From NCBI GenBank assembly GCA_026713145.1, contig JAPOPA010000248.1, positions 1-47,476 of the forward strand: 47,476 bases of DNA, read 5' to 3'. The translations under genes were made by a program, and so were the position numbers. The DNA comes from Chloroflexota bacterium. GTDB lineage: Bacteria; Chloroflexota; Dehalococcoidia; Lucifugimonadales; VXLM01. How positions within the stretch are numbered: position 1 is the first letter of the stretch; each line of letters opens with the position of its first letter. The notes under the pieces are model-generated. The model saw only the letters and a list, made by a program, of their open reading frames with translations. It was not told the DNA's origin and did no database searches. This document shows positions 8,732-16,847 of the stretch, in pieces.

Positions 8732-8992
8732 ATGAGTGCGCTAGAACGGCGTTCCGTCCGCATGAGGTTAGAGCTTGAACCGCAGCCCGAAGGGGGGTTC
8801 ACCGTAACGTGTCCGGCCCTGCCGGAGTTGATTACTGAGGGGGACACCTTCTTTGAGGCACTGGCGAATGTCGAGGACGCGCTCGCCGCGACGGTCGAAT
8901 TGTACGAAGCCAGAGGTCGCGAATTGCCGCCTGAGCTATTCGTCGACGGGCCGTATGAACCGGTTGTACTGGATGCCGTCGCCGCACTGTGA
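8732..8992 (+). CDS. hicB: HicB-family antitoxin
   Basis: Antitoxin of a type II toxin-antitoxin pair, 86 aa. The HicB fold appears in RLELEPQPEGGFTVTCPALP followed by ELITEGDTFFEALANVEDAL, the usual partial RNase-H-like core. ATG 8732 has GGGG 8 bases upstream; an upstream in-frame TTG at 8675 would add 19 unlikely residues. It overlaps hicA by GTGA, consistent with translational coupling. The antitoxin-first order (hicB then hicA) is the less common one. No separate DNA-binding domain is evident in the short C-terminus. Confidence 0.9.
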   Translation: MSALERRSVRMRLELEPQPEGGFTVTCPALPELITEGDTFFEALANVEDALAATVELYEARGRELPPELFVDGPYEPVVLDAVAAL

Positions 8993-9198
8993 AATACAGG
9001 GAAGTGGCTCGAAGACTGAGAAGTCTTGGCTGCTTAGAAATCACAAGGCGCGGTAAGGGCTCACACCGGATGTGGACCAGCCCCGTCACTGGCAAAGCGA
9101 CAGTCATTCCTGACTGGGGCGGCAAGGATCTCAAGATTGGAACAGTGCGTGGCGCAGTGCGCCAACTCGGTTTAGACTGGCAAGAGTTTACAAGCTAG
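8989..9198 (+). CDS. hicA: HicA-family mRNA interferase toxin
   Basis: Small double-stranded-RNA-binding-fold toxin (69 aa) that cleaves mRNA and blocks translation until bound by HicB. The sequence KYREVARRLRSLG and then GKGSHRMWTSP with the catalytic His, followed by ATVIPDWGGKDLKIGTVRGA, is the standard HicA pattern and full length. Starts at GTG inside the hicB stop (GTGA, 8989-8992). The toxin looks intact. Confidence 0.92.
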   Translation: MKYREVARRLRSLGCLEITRRGKGSHRMWTSPVTGKATVIPDWGGKDLKIGTVRGAVRQLGLDWQEFTS

Positions 9199-9286
9199 CC
9201 CCAGCGAGCTAATTCTCAAACCCTCGTCTGCTCCAATGCTTAGCTGACTTGCCAGGTTTTGGGTTTCCACGAAAGCCAATGAGGGA

Positions 9287-10477
9287 CTATTGCCCGCGTA
9301 TTGGCTCGCCGGGGTCAGTCTTAGCCGTCACCTTCAGCGTCTTCAGCCGCCGTCCGACGGTAGAGACGACCTCGATGGTTAGGCTGTCGTAGGTCACCGT
9401 CTCGCCGATGGTGGGTATCTTGCCGAGGCGATGGTACACCAGTCCCCCCAGCGTATCGAAGCCGTCTGCCTCCACGACCACGTCGAGGCGGTCGCGGAGA
9501 TCGTCCAGGCTCGCGCGGGCGTCCATGATGTACTCGTTCTCAGCGACCTGCTCGATCTCCGGCTCGCCGGAGTCGAACTCGTCCTGGATCTCACCGACGA
9601 TCTCCTCCAGCAGGTCCTCGATAGTTACGATTCCCTCTGCCCCGCCGTATTCGTCGATGACGATCGCTATGTGGACACGAGTCTCCTGAAACTCGGTGAG
9701 CAACTCTTCCAGGGTCTTGGTCTCCGGGATGAAGATTGGCTCCCGGAGCATCTCATCCGTAAGCATGGTGGAATCATCCGACGGATCATTGAGGGTCTTC
9801 AGCAGGTCTCTCGCGTAGACCAGCCCCTCGATATGGTCGAGGGCCTCTCTGTAGACCGGCAGACGGCTGTGTCCCGACTCGATCATGCGGTCGACGACGT
9901 CTGAGATCGGAGTGCCTATTTCGACTGCCTCAACGTCCACGCGGGGCACCATGATTTCGCGTGCAATGGTCGTGTCCAACTCCACGACGCCGCGGATCAT
10001 CCGCATCTCGAACTCTTCGAGTGGCTCGCCATCATTGTCGACCGCCATGTTCAAGTCGGCCGCGAGAACGTCGCCGGGCGAGGGCGCTCCTGCCGCACCG
10101 TTGCCGTTTGCATCGACGCTCGTGCGACTCAGGACGAATTGCAGGACGCCTACGAGCACGAGACCCGATAGGGCCATTACCGTTACCGCAAACCAGTTCC
10201 CGTTCCACAGGAGGATGGCGAACGACGCGCTTGATACGACGGCGGCAGCAACGGCGACATACTTGATGATGGTCAGGCCAACTGCCGCGCCCATGGGAAG
10301 ACGATCAAGCATTCGAAGAATCGGCGAGCGAGGCGAGCGGGGCGCAACAGCCTGTTGGACACGTTCGAGGCGTTCCACGGCGGCAAGGCCGACCTCCGCG
10401 CGAACCGCGAGAGCGTATACGGCCAGTGAGAGCGCCACGAAGGCGAGCGGTATTAAGCTGCTACTGTCAGGGTCCAC
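9287..10477 (-). CDS. CNNM/CorC-type transporter-associated protein with paired CBS and CorC_HlyC domains
   Basis: 396-aa membrane protein. N-terminal hydrophobic helices (about residues 8-26, 63-90 and 93-115) stand in place of a degenerate DUF21 transmembrane domain; then two CBS motifs (the [20 protein letters not shown] region and the [14 protein letters not shown] region, ending [20 protein letters not shown]), and a C-terminal CorC_HlyC transporter-associated domain with [15 protein letters not shown]. Relatives take part in Mg2+/Co2+ efflux or binding of adenine nucleotides. GTG 10477 is 18 bases beyond the glmU stop, so the two are probably one transcript. The weak DUF21 region makes actual transport by this protein uncertain. 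Confidence 0.85.
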   Translation of the reverse strand: MDPDSSSLIPLAFVALSLAVYALAVRAEVGLAAVERLERVQQAVAPRSPRSPILRMLDRLPMGAAVGLTIIKYVAVAAAVVSSASFAILLWNGNWFAVTVMALSGLVLVGVLQFVLSRTSVDANGNGAAGAPSPGDVLAADLNMAVDNDGEPLEEFEMRMIRGVVELDTTIAREIMVPRVDVEAVEIGTPISDVVDRMIESGHSRLPVYREALDHIEGLVYARDLLKTLNDPSDDSTMLTDEMLREPIFIPETKTLEELLTEFQETRVHIAIVIDEYGGAEGIVTIEDLLEEIVGEIQDEFDSGEPEIEQVAENEYIMDARASLDDLRDRLDVVVEADGFDTLGGLVYHRLGKIPTIGETVTYDSLTIEVVSTVGRRLKTLKVTAKTDPGEPIRGQ

Positions 10478-10495
10478 TGTTCTCGACTCTTCGTC

Positions 10496-11872
10496 CTATG
10501 AAGAGTCTTCTCCTCCGTCGCTGCTGCATTTCTTCTTCTTGTCCACGATTCTCGCGGGCACGCCGACCGCCAAAGCATCCGGCGGTACGTCCTTTGTCAC
10601 GACCGCTCCCGCCGCGGTCTGCGCGCCTTCGCCCACCTCAACTGGGGCTACTAACATGGTATCGCATCCGATGAAGGCCCCGTCGCCGATGCGCGTGGTT
10701 TGCTTGTTCACTCCGTCGTAGTTGACCGTCACGGTACCCGCCCCGATGTTTACGTCATCGCCAACCTCGGCGTCGCCAAGGTAGCTGAAATGAGCGGACT
10801 TTGAGTTTCGCCCCACTGTGCTCCGGTTCACTTCCGCGAAGTTGCCGAGCACCACGCCCTCGGCTATGTGGGAGCCCGGCCGTACGTGGGTGAACGGCCC
10901 GACGCTCACACTCGCCTCCAACTCCGATCCCTCGACAACCGACGACCACACCCTGCACTCGCTGCCGATCCGAGCGTCGTCCACGATGGTGTTTGGCCCG
11001 ATTTCACACCGTTCAGCAATGCTCGTTGCGCCCCTGATGTGCGTGTTTGGCAGGATGGACGAGTCCTGCCCGAGCGATACATCGGCGTCGATGTATACCG
11101 TTGAGGGGTCCGGCATGGTCACACCGTCCTTCATCCAGTGGAGGCGGATCCTCTCTCGCAGGATGGTCTCGGCCTCGGCGAGCTGGACCCGGTCGTTGAT
11201 GCCAAGCGCCTCCGAAGGGTCGGAGGCCTCGATCGACTCCGGCGGCCTTCCTTCCTGCACAGCAGTGGCGACGACGGCGGGAAGGTAGTATTCACCACCG
11301 TCCGACGGTTTCACCTTCTCCAACGCGTCCCAAAGCCACGGCCCATTGAAGCAGTAGGACCCTACGTTGACCTCTCCGATTGCCTTGGTCGACTCGTCCG
11401 CGTCCCTCTCCTCGACAATCTCCGCTATCGTGCCATCGGTGTCGCGAACGACCCTGCCGAGACCGGGCATGTCAATGCTGGCCGTCAGAAGCGTGGCGCA
11501 GGCGTCACGAGCTTCGTGATGCTCGAGCAGGCTGCGCAGCGTCTCAGGCCGCACGAGGGGAACATCGCCGTTCAGCACGGCGACTGTCCCTACACCACGA
11601 AGGAGGTCCTTCGCCTGTAGCACGGCGTGACCCGTACCCAGCGTGTCGGACTGAACGGCGTAGTCGACGGTGTCGGTAAGGAGATCGCGAACGGCTGCAT
11701 GGTTCGTGGGAGAGACGATGACAACAAATCGGTCGTAACCGGCTCCCTTCGCGGCGTCCACGACGTGACGCACCAGTTCCTTCCCGCAGATCCTATGAAG
11801 GACCTTGGAGAGCCCCGACCTCATGCGGACGCCCTTGCCGGCGGCGAGAATAACTGCGGCCTTAGTAGACAT
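10496..11872 (-). CDS. glmU: Bifunctional UDP-N-acetylglucosamine pyrophosphorylase / glucosamine-1-phosphate acetyltransferase
   Basis: Makes UDP-GlcNAc for cell envelope glycans in two steps. The N-terminal uridylyltransferase shows AVILAAGKGVRMRSGLSKVLH with the catalytic Arg/Lys, SDTLGTGHAV and VLNGDVPLVRPETL. The C-terminal half is a left-handed beta-helix of hexapeptide repeats (ILPNTHIRGATSIAERCEIG onward) with VRPGSHIAEGVVLGNFAEV and HFSYLGDAEVGDDVNIGAGT typical of the acetyltransferase site. 458 aa from ATG 11872, which has AAGGG close upstream. The C-terminus is Lys/Asp/Ser rich. A promoter at 11980-12009 and a roughly 100-nt leader with a hairpin precede it. The CNNM/CorC gene follows. 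Confidence 0.96.
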   Translation of the reverse strand: MSTKAAVILAAGKGVRMRSGLSKVLHRICGKELVRHVVDAAKGAGYDRFVVIVSPTNHAAVRDLLTDTVDYAVQSDTLGTGHAVLQAKDLLRGVGTVAVLNGDVPLVRPETLRSLLEHHEARDACATLLTASIDMPGLGRVVRDTDGTIAEIVEERDADESTKAIGEVNVGSYCFNGPWLWDALEKVKPSDGGEYYLPAVVATAVQEGRPPESIEASDPSEALGINDRVQLAEAETILRERIRLHWMKDGVTMPDPSTVYIDADVSLGQDSSILPNTHIRGATSIAERCEIGPNTIVDDARIGSECRVWSSVVEGSELEASVSVGPFTHVRPGSHIAEGVVLGNFAEVNRSTVGRNSKSAHFSYLGDAEVGDDVNIGAGTVTVNYDGVNKQTTRIGDGAFIGCDTMLVAPVEVGEGAQTAAGAVVTKDVPPDALAVGVPARIVDKKKKCSSDGGEDSS

Positions 11873-11888
11873 CGCCCTTAGAAACGAC

Positions 11889-11927
11889 AAACGCCCGACG
11901 CGCAATCGAAGTCTCGCGCCAGGCGCT
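11889..11927 (-). other. Terminator-like hairpin in the glmU leader
   Basis: On the minus strand AGCGCC-tG-GCGC-gagacttcgatt-GCGC-gtc-GGCGTT can fold into a two-part stem (with G-U pairs), followed by TTTGTCGTTTC and then the ribosome site of glmU. This resembles a weak intrinsic terminator or attenuator. The fold was drawn by eye, so its stability is not known. Confidence 0.35.
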
Positions 11928-11979
11928 CTCAGCGGCTATGGTCTTGCTTCTGTCCTCTTCGTCGTCCACCGTTCGGGCC

Positions 11980-12009
11980 ATGCTACCACCGTGCGTTTGG
12001 GCGGGTCAA
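11980..12009 (-). promoter_or_regulatory. Sigma-70-like promoter of glmU
   Basis: On the minus strand TTGACC (12004-12009), 18-base spacer, TAGCAT (11980-11985). Transcription would begin near 11973, giving a leader of about 100 nt. The hexamers match consensus at 5 of 6 and 4 of 6 positions. Confidence 0.55.
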
Positions 12010-12093
12010 CCGGACTCAGAGTCGGATCAAGATCAGCGAAACTTAATCCCTAAGGCGAAACGCCCTACAAGCTGTTTAGTGGCTAGGTGACCG

Positions 12094-12501
12094 CTACTCC
12101 TCTTTGCTACGCTCGCCCTTGCCGGGGCCAAGCTCAGCACGCGCCTTACCTTCCGGGAGTATGAGCATAACGCCCCCCAACAGGATGCTTCCGATAATTA
12201 AGACCACGGCGATCTCTCCCAGTACGGCGGCTATCGGAATCGACAAGGCGAGGCAGACCGCAGTGTAGCCGATGACGACTCTGATACGCCCATTAGAGGG
12301 GCTGGCAAAGCGCGGACGTGAGGGGAGACTTCTCAGTTCTTCGCTCACCCTCGCCTCCACTCGGGCGTCGATGGTGTCCTGCACCCGTTCCAGGAACGAC
12401 TCGATGACCTCGTCTTCGTGGTCTAAACCAAGTTCCTGTCGGGCCTTTACGGCCACCCTAAGCTCTTCATCGACATCGACTGACGTGTCTTGCTGTCGCA
12501 T
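12094..12501 (-). CDS. Small membrane protein with acidic N-terminal helix region, 135 aa
   Basis: Not recognised as a named family. The first 65 residues are charged and helical (VDEELRVAVKARQELGL, then ESFLERVQDTIDARVEARV), suggestive of an oligomerising helix. Two adjacent transmembrane helices follow (about 73-94 and 96-115, VIGYTAVCLALSIPIAAVLG and IAVVLIIGSILLGGVMLIL), and a short charged tail ends the protein. The architecture resembles small bacterial two-helix proteins with a cytosolic helical head. ATG 12501 has GGGAGAAAG upstream. It stands alone on the minus strand between the divergently arranged groups. Confidence 0.7.
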   Translation of the reverse strand: MRQQDTSVDVDEELRVAVKARQELGLDHEDEVIESFLERVQDTIDARVEARVSEELRSLPSRPRFASPSNGRIRVVIGYTAVCLALSIPIAAVLGEIAVVLIIGSILLGGVMLILPEGKARAELGPGKGERSKEE

Positions 12502-12675
12502 TTGCTTTCTCCCTCTCGGTCGTGGGGCTGCAATACGTCATGGTGTAAGCACGGTAGGATGGAAGCATATTCCTAATTCGCTGTCAATGGTGCGCGAGGG
12601 GGACGGCCAAGAGAGATGGCGTTGCAGGAGGGCGGGAGGAACTAGGCTCAAGCCGGTACCACAAGGAACCAAGAA

Positions 12676-13245
12676 TCAACTGGAGAAACTCTCAACAACG
12701 AACTGTATGCGCATTTCGGGCACCGCTAGCACGACATACGACGGCAGTCCCAACCGACGCCAGAAATCCATCGGTTGGACACCACCTACGCTTGCCGTGA
12801 AGAGCGTCATGACGGTTCCGTGAGTCACCACAATGCTGTCCGCGTGCGCTGCCTCGAGCACCTTTTCGATTGTTACGGAAAACCTCTCGCGAGACTGTTC
12901 GGCAGTCTCCTTTCCCAGTACAAGTCGGTCGGGACAGCGGAAGAACCGCTCGACTGCTTCCTCGAATTCCTCCTTTGACGGCAGGAAGGGAACGTTTTCC
13001 CTGTGGTGCTCCTCCAACCCGTCTGCGATCTTGACCGGTACTCCGAAATCGCTTGCGAGAATCTGTGCGGTTTCGATTGCCTTCGGCTCTCTGCTTGACC
13101 AGATCACAGCAGGTCTGAACTCCCTGAGCCTGGCTGCCAGCAACACGGAGCGGCGACGACCGACCTCGCCAAGATTCCATGCGGATGCGGGCTTATCAGG
13201 CTCTATCTCGGGCATCGAGTGTTTTACGAGCACGAGTCTACTCAT
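12676..13245 (-). CDS. Histidine phosphatase superfamily protein with altered RHG motif
   Basis: Phosphoglycerate-mutase-like fold, 189 aa. The N-terminal strand reads RLVLVKHSMPEIEPDK, so the usual RHG is KHS: the phosphorylated His is kept but the preceding Arg is Lys and the Gly is Ser. A later IVVTHGTVMTLF carries the second catalytic His, and WSSREPKAIETAQILA holds the conserved Arg region. Lys-His variants occur in SixA-like members, so activity is possible. It is the last gene of a minus-strand operon (alpha/beta hydrolase, methyltransferase, this gene) with 12-base gaps. Substrate unknown. Confidence 0.82.
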   Translation of the reverse strand: MSRLVLVKHSMPEIEPDKPASAWNLGEVGRRRSVLLAARLREFRPAVIWSSREPKAIETAQILASDFGVPVKIADGLEEHHRENVPFLPSKEEFEEAVERFFRCPDRLVLGKETAEQSRERFSVTIEKVLEAAHADSIVVTHGTVMTLFTASVGGVQPMDFWRRLGLPSYVVLAVPEMRIQFVVESFSS

Positions 13246-13257
13246 GGGGTACTCTTA

Positions 13258-14055
13258 TTAGGCGACACCGGACAACGGGTGTCCCCAGGTAATGTTAGAC
13301 ACCATTTCCAAGCTGAGTCTATGTCTGCGTACGTAGGGAGAAATGAGATCCCTGACAGCAGCATCGAACTTCTCGGCCGACTCCTGACCCATACGCTGCC
13401 TTGAGAATCCGGTACGGGCGTGAAGCAGGTCGACATACCGTTCGAGACTCATTTGGTGCTTTGTAGGTGTCGTCCGTCTTCTAGCCGCAACCGAAAAGAG
13501 GTTTCGGTGCTCAAGCTGATCGATCACATTGAAGGATCCTCGGTCTCCGCTGGTCGAATAGGTCCGCAGAATCGCCTTGAGGTCGTCAACCCAGGGCGCA
13601 TCGATCTCGTGCCCACCAACGATTGCCAGGTAGCCGCTGTCGGATAGGGCACCGGCCATCCGAGGCAGCACGTCGTACCAGTCCATCCAGTGGAGGCTTG
13701 CGCCGGCTACGATAAGACTGTACCGCGATTCAAATGGGAAGTCTTCCGCGCTCCGGCAGACCCACCTGATGTTCGGTCGGTCGCCACCTTTGCGGGCTTT
13801 ACCTATCTCGATCATGGCCGCCGATTGGTCCACCGCGTCAACTCGATCCACAAAGGCCGCCAGTGGCCTAGCCAATTCTCCAGTGCCACACCCAATATCC
13901 AATACAGTTCGCGTTTCGTCCTGTATCAGGCTTTGAAGAACCTCGAAGACCTCCGCCGGATAGGGGGGATAGTTGACGTAGGCCTCGGCCATGCTCCGGT
14001 CTTTGAACTGGTCAGCGTATTCCCGCCCGAGATGATTGGGCTTTTGGTGAGTCAT
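13258..14055 (-). CDS. Class I SAM-dependent methyltransferase
   Basis: 265-aa methyltransferase of the type 11/25 kind. The AdoMet site is TVLDIGCGTGELARPLAAF (residues about 50-68), with VDAVDQSAAMIEIG as the acidic ribose contact strand and YSLIVAGASLHWMDWYDVLPR as motif IV and the following helix. The N-terminal AYVNYPPYPAEVFEVLQSL resembles ubiquinone/menaquinone or trans-aconitate methyltransferase-like proteins, but the substrate cannot be named. ATG 14055 has AAGGAAA about 9 bases upstream. It is the middle gene of the three-gene minus-strand operon with 12-base spacing either side. Confidence 0.88.
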   Translation of the reverse strand: MTHQKPNHLGREYADQFKDRSMAEAYVNYPPYPAEVFEVLQSLIQDETRTVLDIGCGTGELARPLAAFVDRVDAVDQSAAMIEIGKARKGGDRPNIRWVCRSAEDFPFESRYSLIVAGASLHWMDWYDVLPRMAGALSDSGYLAIVGGHEIDAPWVDDLKAILRTYSTSGDRGSFNVIDQLEHRNLFSVAARRRTTPTKHQMSLERYVDLLHARTGFSRQRMGQESAEKFDAAVRDLISPYVRRHRLSLEMVSNITWGHPLSGVA

Positions 14056-14067
14056 GGAGTGGTTTCC

Positions 14068-14802
14068 TTACTCAGAATCCGACTCTTCTTCCGGACGGGG
14101 CCTACTCTTCAACAGTCCGTGTATCCACGTGGCGGTGACGGAAGCGACCTCAGTCAACGTGTCCTCCCTCGTCCTGTCGGACTCACTTGGGAGATCGTAG
14201 AAATGGTCTGCACCATCGACAACATGCAGGGTAGCTCCACTCCCCAGTCCATCGAGCACGGGTCGAAGCTCGTTAAGGTCGGCGAACTTCTCGTCCCGGC
14301 CGCCCTGGACGAACAGCATCGGAACGGATACGTGCCGAAGGTGGGCAACGGTGTCGTCCAGCAAGTTCCGCCAGCGCATCGGGAAGACGTACAGCACGAC
14401 GCCTCTGACTTCGCGCCAATGCTCGCGCGACAGGGCAAGCGAGACGACCTGGCTGCTCATCGAACGTCCTCCAAGGAACATCGGGAGGCCGAGCGACAAT
14501 GCATTTGCGGCTCTCATCGCAGAGCCTGTCGTCGCGAGAAGGACTTCGAGCGGATCGATCAGTTCCGGAGAGTAGTCAGTCATACCCTCGCTGTAGGGAT
14601 AGTTGTACCGGAAGGTCGCCACCCCTTGCCGGGCAAGCGCTTCGCACAACTCGACCATATGCGGCTTGTGTATCGGGGTTCCGGACCCGTGTCCCAAGAC
14701 CATCACCGCAAGGGCTTCATCCGGCTGCACCAGAAAAGTCGTGACTTCCGGGCCGACGGGAGTCGCAAGCATCTTGCTTTCCGTAACCCTAAACTCTGTC
14801 AT
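14068..14802 (-). CDS. Alpha/beta hydrolase of the KANL3/Tex30 (dienelactone-hydrolase-like) type
   Basis: Esterase-like hydrolase, 244 aa. It has VMVLGHGSGTPIHKPHM (oxyanion region), FRYNYPYSEGMTDYSPELID, and the nucleophile elbow LGGRSMSSQVVSLAL, where Ser sits in G-R-S-M-S. The acid is probably in FVQGGRDEKFADLNELR and the His in VVDGADHFYDLP. I start at ATG 14802 (MTEFRVTESK): the longer frame up to 14997 has no homology-like content. First gene of the operon, so the methyltransferase and phosphatase depend on its promoter. Natural substrate unknown. Confidence 0.85.
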   Translation of the reverse strand: MTEFRVTESKMLATPVGPEVTTFLVQPDEALAVMVLGHGSGTPIHKPHMVELCEALARQGVATFRYNYPYSEGMTDYSPELIDPLEVLLATTGSAMRAANALSLGLPMFLGGRSMSSQVVSLALSREHWREVRGVVLYVFPMRWRNLLDDTVAHLRHVSVPMLFVQGGRDEKFADLNELRPVLDGLGSGATLHVVDGADHFYDLPSESDRTREDTLTEVASVTATWIHGLLKSRPRPEEESDSE

Positions 14803-14948
14803 AAGTGTTCCGCTACAAGGGCCAATCAGGTATCGACGAGACAATTGATGATACCAAGAACCCAAGACCTGAGTGCTGGATTTGTCCCACGACCGGTTCT
14901 CATGAAGCAGATCGGACACTCCCGTGCTCACAGCAAAATTGTCGGTTC

Positions 14949-14957
14949 TGCTATCAT
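14949..14957 (+). promoter_or_regulatory. Extended -10 promoter candidate (TGCTATCAT)
   Basis: TG-C-TATCAT forms an extended -10 element about 65 bases before the sialidase-like gene. No -35 is evident, which extended -10 promoters can tolerate. The region between the divergent genes is only about 220 bases. Confidence 0.35.
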
Positions 14958-15022
14958 GCGCAAACACCGCCGCAACACCACCAGCCAGAGCAGTCAATCA
15001 CTGCGAAGTACGGAGATACCCC

Positions 15023-16081
15023 ATGCCCAGCATCGAAATCCTAGACACCGGAAGAATTGACGAGCGAGACTCCGCCTTCCCGCAGGCCGCCCAACTTCCG
15101 AACGGCGACATCCTGTGCTCGTTCAACGTCGGGGGCGGCGCGCACGTCACCGGCGGCACCGACTGGGCCCGCTCCACGGACGGCGGCAGGACGTGGAACG
15201 TCGAAGGCACGATCGTCCCCAGAGTCGGCAACGCCACCAGCGCCCTGAAGCTCAGCATTTCCGCGGACGGCAAGACGGTCTACGCCTACGGTTCACGGAG
15301 CTACCGCGAAGAGGGTGGCCGCTTCGGCGAGGGCCACAACGAGCCGATACTCTGCACGTCCACGGACGGCGGGCGCACGTGGTCCGACCCGGCGGTCGTC
15401 CCGATGATGGGCTACTCCCCGCTGGAGATATCGCACGGAGCGTTGGCCCTGCAGTCCGGTCGCCTGCTCGGGCCGGGCGCCACCCTGGAATCGCAGGACA
15501 AGCTGGGCAGGCTGGTGATAGCAGCAGTGTCGGACGACGGCGGGCAGACGTGGCCCCGTCACACCACGGTCTTCGAGGACCCCGACGGCGTCCACGGCTA
15601 CTTCGAGCAGAAGCTGGCCGAGGTCGAGCCGGGCCTGCTGATCGCCACATGCTGGACCGTCGTCATGGACGGCGTCAAGGACATCGACGACCACTTCACC
15701 ATCTCGCGTGACGACGGCCTCACGTGGAGCAGGCCGAATCCTACCGGCGCCATGGGTCAAACCATGACCCCCATCCCGCTCGGAGGCGACCGGCTGCTCG
15801 TGCTCTACAACCGTCGTTACGGACAGCAGGGCGTCATGATGAATCTTGTCACCTTCACCGACGATACGTGGACTGTCCACTACGAAGGGATGATGTACGA
15901 CCCCAACTCGACAGCCGAGAGGCCGGAGGACATCGAGTCCGGCGTGGAGACCTTCTCAGGCTTCCAGTTCGGCTTCCCGACGGCCATCAGATTGCAGGAC
16001 GGCGCGTACCTCGCGACCCACTGGTCGCACGAGGGTGGCCGCTTCGGCATCCGCTGGACTCGCCTGCGCATCGACTGGTAG
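15023..16081 (+). CDS. Sialidase-like BNR-repeat protein (exo-alpha-sialidase fold)
   Basis: Six-bladed beta-propeller glycosidase-like protein, 352 aa, without signal peptide. Four Asp-box motifs (S-x-D-x-G-x-x-W) are seen: STDGGRTW at 51-58, STDGGRTW at 113-120, SDDGGQTW at 170-177 and SRDDGLTW at 228-235. An N-terminal SAFPQAAQLPNGDILCSF strand begins the propeller. Whether it acts on sialic acids is doubtful: many environmental bacteria carry such propellers for other glycans. ATG 15023 follows GGAG at 7 bases. It is read alone; the PadR gene follows after 175 bases. Confidence 0.85.
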   Translation: MPSIEILDTGRIDERDSAFPQAAQLPNGDILCSFNVGGGAHVTGGTDWARSTDGGRTWNVEGTIVPRVGNATSALKLSISADGKTVYAYGSRSYREEGGRFGEGHNEPILCTSTDGGRTWSDPAVVPMMGYSPLEISHGALALQSGRLLGPGATLESQDKLGRLVIAAVSDDGGQTWPRHTTVFEDPDGVHGYFEQKLAEVEPGLLIATCWTVVMDGVKDIDDHFTISRDDGLTWSRPNPTGAMGQTMTPIPLGGDRLLVLYNRRYGQQGVMMNLVTFTDDTWTVHYEGMMYDPNSTAERPEDIESGVETFSGFQFGFPTAIRLQDGAYLATHWSHEGGRFGIRWTRLRIDW

Positions 16082-16192
16082 GGAGTTCTGGGGGTACGAC
16101 CTTAACGCCCTCTCTGCTTGCACTCTAGACGGGCTTCCACCCTTGGCCGTCTGCGCGCATTCCCGAAATCCGTTTTCCCGTTCCGTGCGTAG

Positions 16193-16211
16193 TACATAGT
16201 AGAGCCATGTA
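16193..16211. promoter_or_regulatory. Possible operator upstream of padR-like gene
   Basis: TACAT (16193-16197) and ATGTA (16207-16211) are inverted around 9 bases, within GTAGTACATAGTAGAGCCATGTAGC. PadR proteins often bind such 5-bp inverted half sites near their own promoter. Position about 50 bases before the start codon fits, but the orientation of the half sites is not the canonical ATGT-N8-ACAT. Confidence 0.25.
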
Positions 16212-16256
16212 GCTTCCCATTATTTCTGATGTTGTGGCTTTCCGGAGGGACTCGCT

Positions 16257-16622
16257 ATGACGACTACCACGTATGGACTGGATGTGTATCGGCGGGAATT
16301 GTTGAAGGGGAGCACCGAGACCCTCATACTGTCGCTCCTCTCGGGCCAGGAGATGTACGGCTACCAGCTCGCCAAGGAAATGGAGCAAAGGAGCGGAGGA
16401 TACTTCCACCTCAAAGAGGGTACCCTGTATCCCGCCCTGCACAGACTGGAGCGCGACGGTCTTATCGAGGGGCACTGGGAGCTGTCCGAAACGGGCCAGA
16501 GTCGTCGGTACTACCGAGTCAGCGCCCAGGGCAAGCACCGCCTCGACGCCATGGTCGCCGAGTGGAACACCTTCTCCGAAGCGGTGAACCGGATAGCCCG
16601 GCCTGTCGCTGTCCCCGCTTAG
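16257..16622 (+). CDS. PadR-family transcriptional regulator
   Basis: 121-aa winged-helix repressor. The family pattern is complete: STETLILSLLSGQEMYGYQLAKEM, then the recognition region FHLKEGTLYPALHRLERDGLIEG and the wing RRYYRVSAQGKHRLDAMV. The short C-terminal helix makes it the small s2-type. ATG 16257 is preceded by GGAGGGA. Target unknown; the following glycine-zipper membrane peptide is the nearest candidate because PadR genes often sit beside small membrane protein genes. Confidence 0.93.
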   Translation: MTTTTYGLDVYRRELLKGSTETLILSLLSGQEMYGYQLAKEMEQRSGGYFHLKEGTLYPALHRLERDGLIEGHWELSETGQSRRYYRVSAQGKHRLDAMVAEWNTFSEAVNRIARPVAVPA

Positions 16623-16784
16623 GGAAATGAGGCTCCGCTCTCTAAAGTCCGTGCAGCCGGAGATCTGCGGGTGGCAGACCTTGGCCCATCCTCAAACTTG
16701 ACTCAACCGGATAAAAGCGAGAACCTTTTGTGCGGATCGGCCCGTTGCGCGGGCATGTCGAGGAAATGACCACAAGGTAGCTGA

Positions 16785-16825
16785 ACACCCCTCCAACAGA
16801 GCTAGATGACTCGCGTGGAGGGTGT
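16785..16825. other. Long hairpin in the leader of the glycine-zipper gene
   Basis: ACACCCcTCCA (16785-16795) pairs with TGGAGGGTGT (16816-16825) with one bulged base and a 20-base loop, ending 22 bases before the start codon. No T-tract follows, so it is not an intrinsic terminator; a regulatory leader stem or a protein site is possible. Confidence 0.45.
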
Positions 16826-16847
16826 ACCCACAGGTTAGGAGCGGCTC

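Noticed and set aside
8563..8732. tRNA-like sequence in the gap before hicB.
   Set aside because: GGGCCCGGG is only a palindrome; no acceptor or anticodon stem of the right lengths could be drawn.
9199..9286. Inverted AAACCC/GGGTTT as a terminator between hicA and the CNNM gene.
   Set aside because: Arms of only 6 bases separated by about 30, without a T-tract.
14803..14997. Upstream extension of the alpha/beta hydrolase reading frame.
   Set aside because: No hydrolase-like residues, and it covers the region between divergent genes that should hold promoters.
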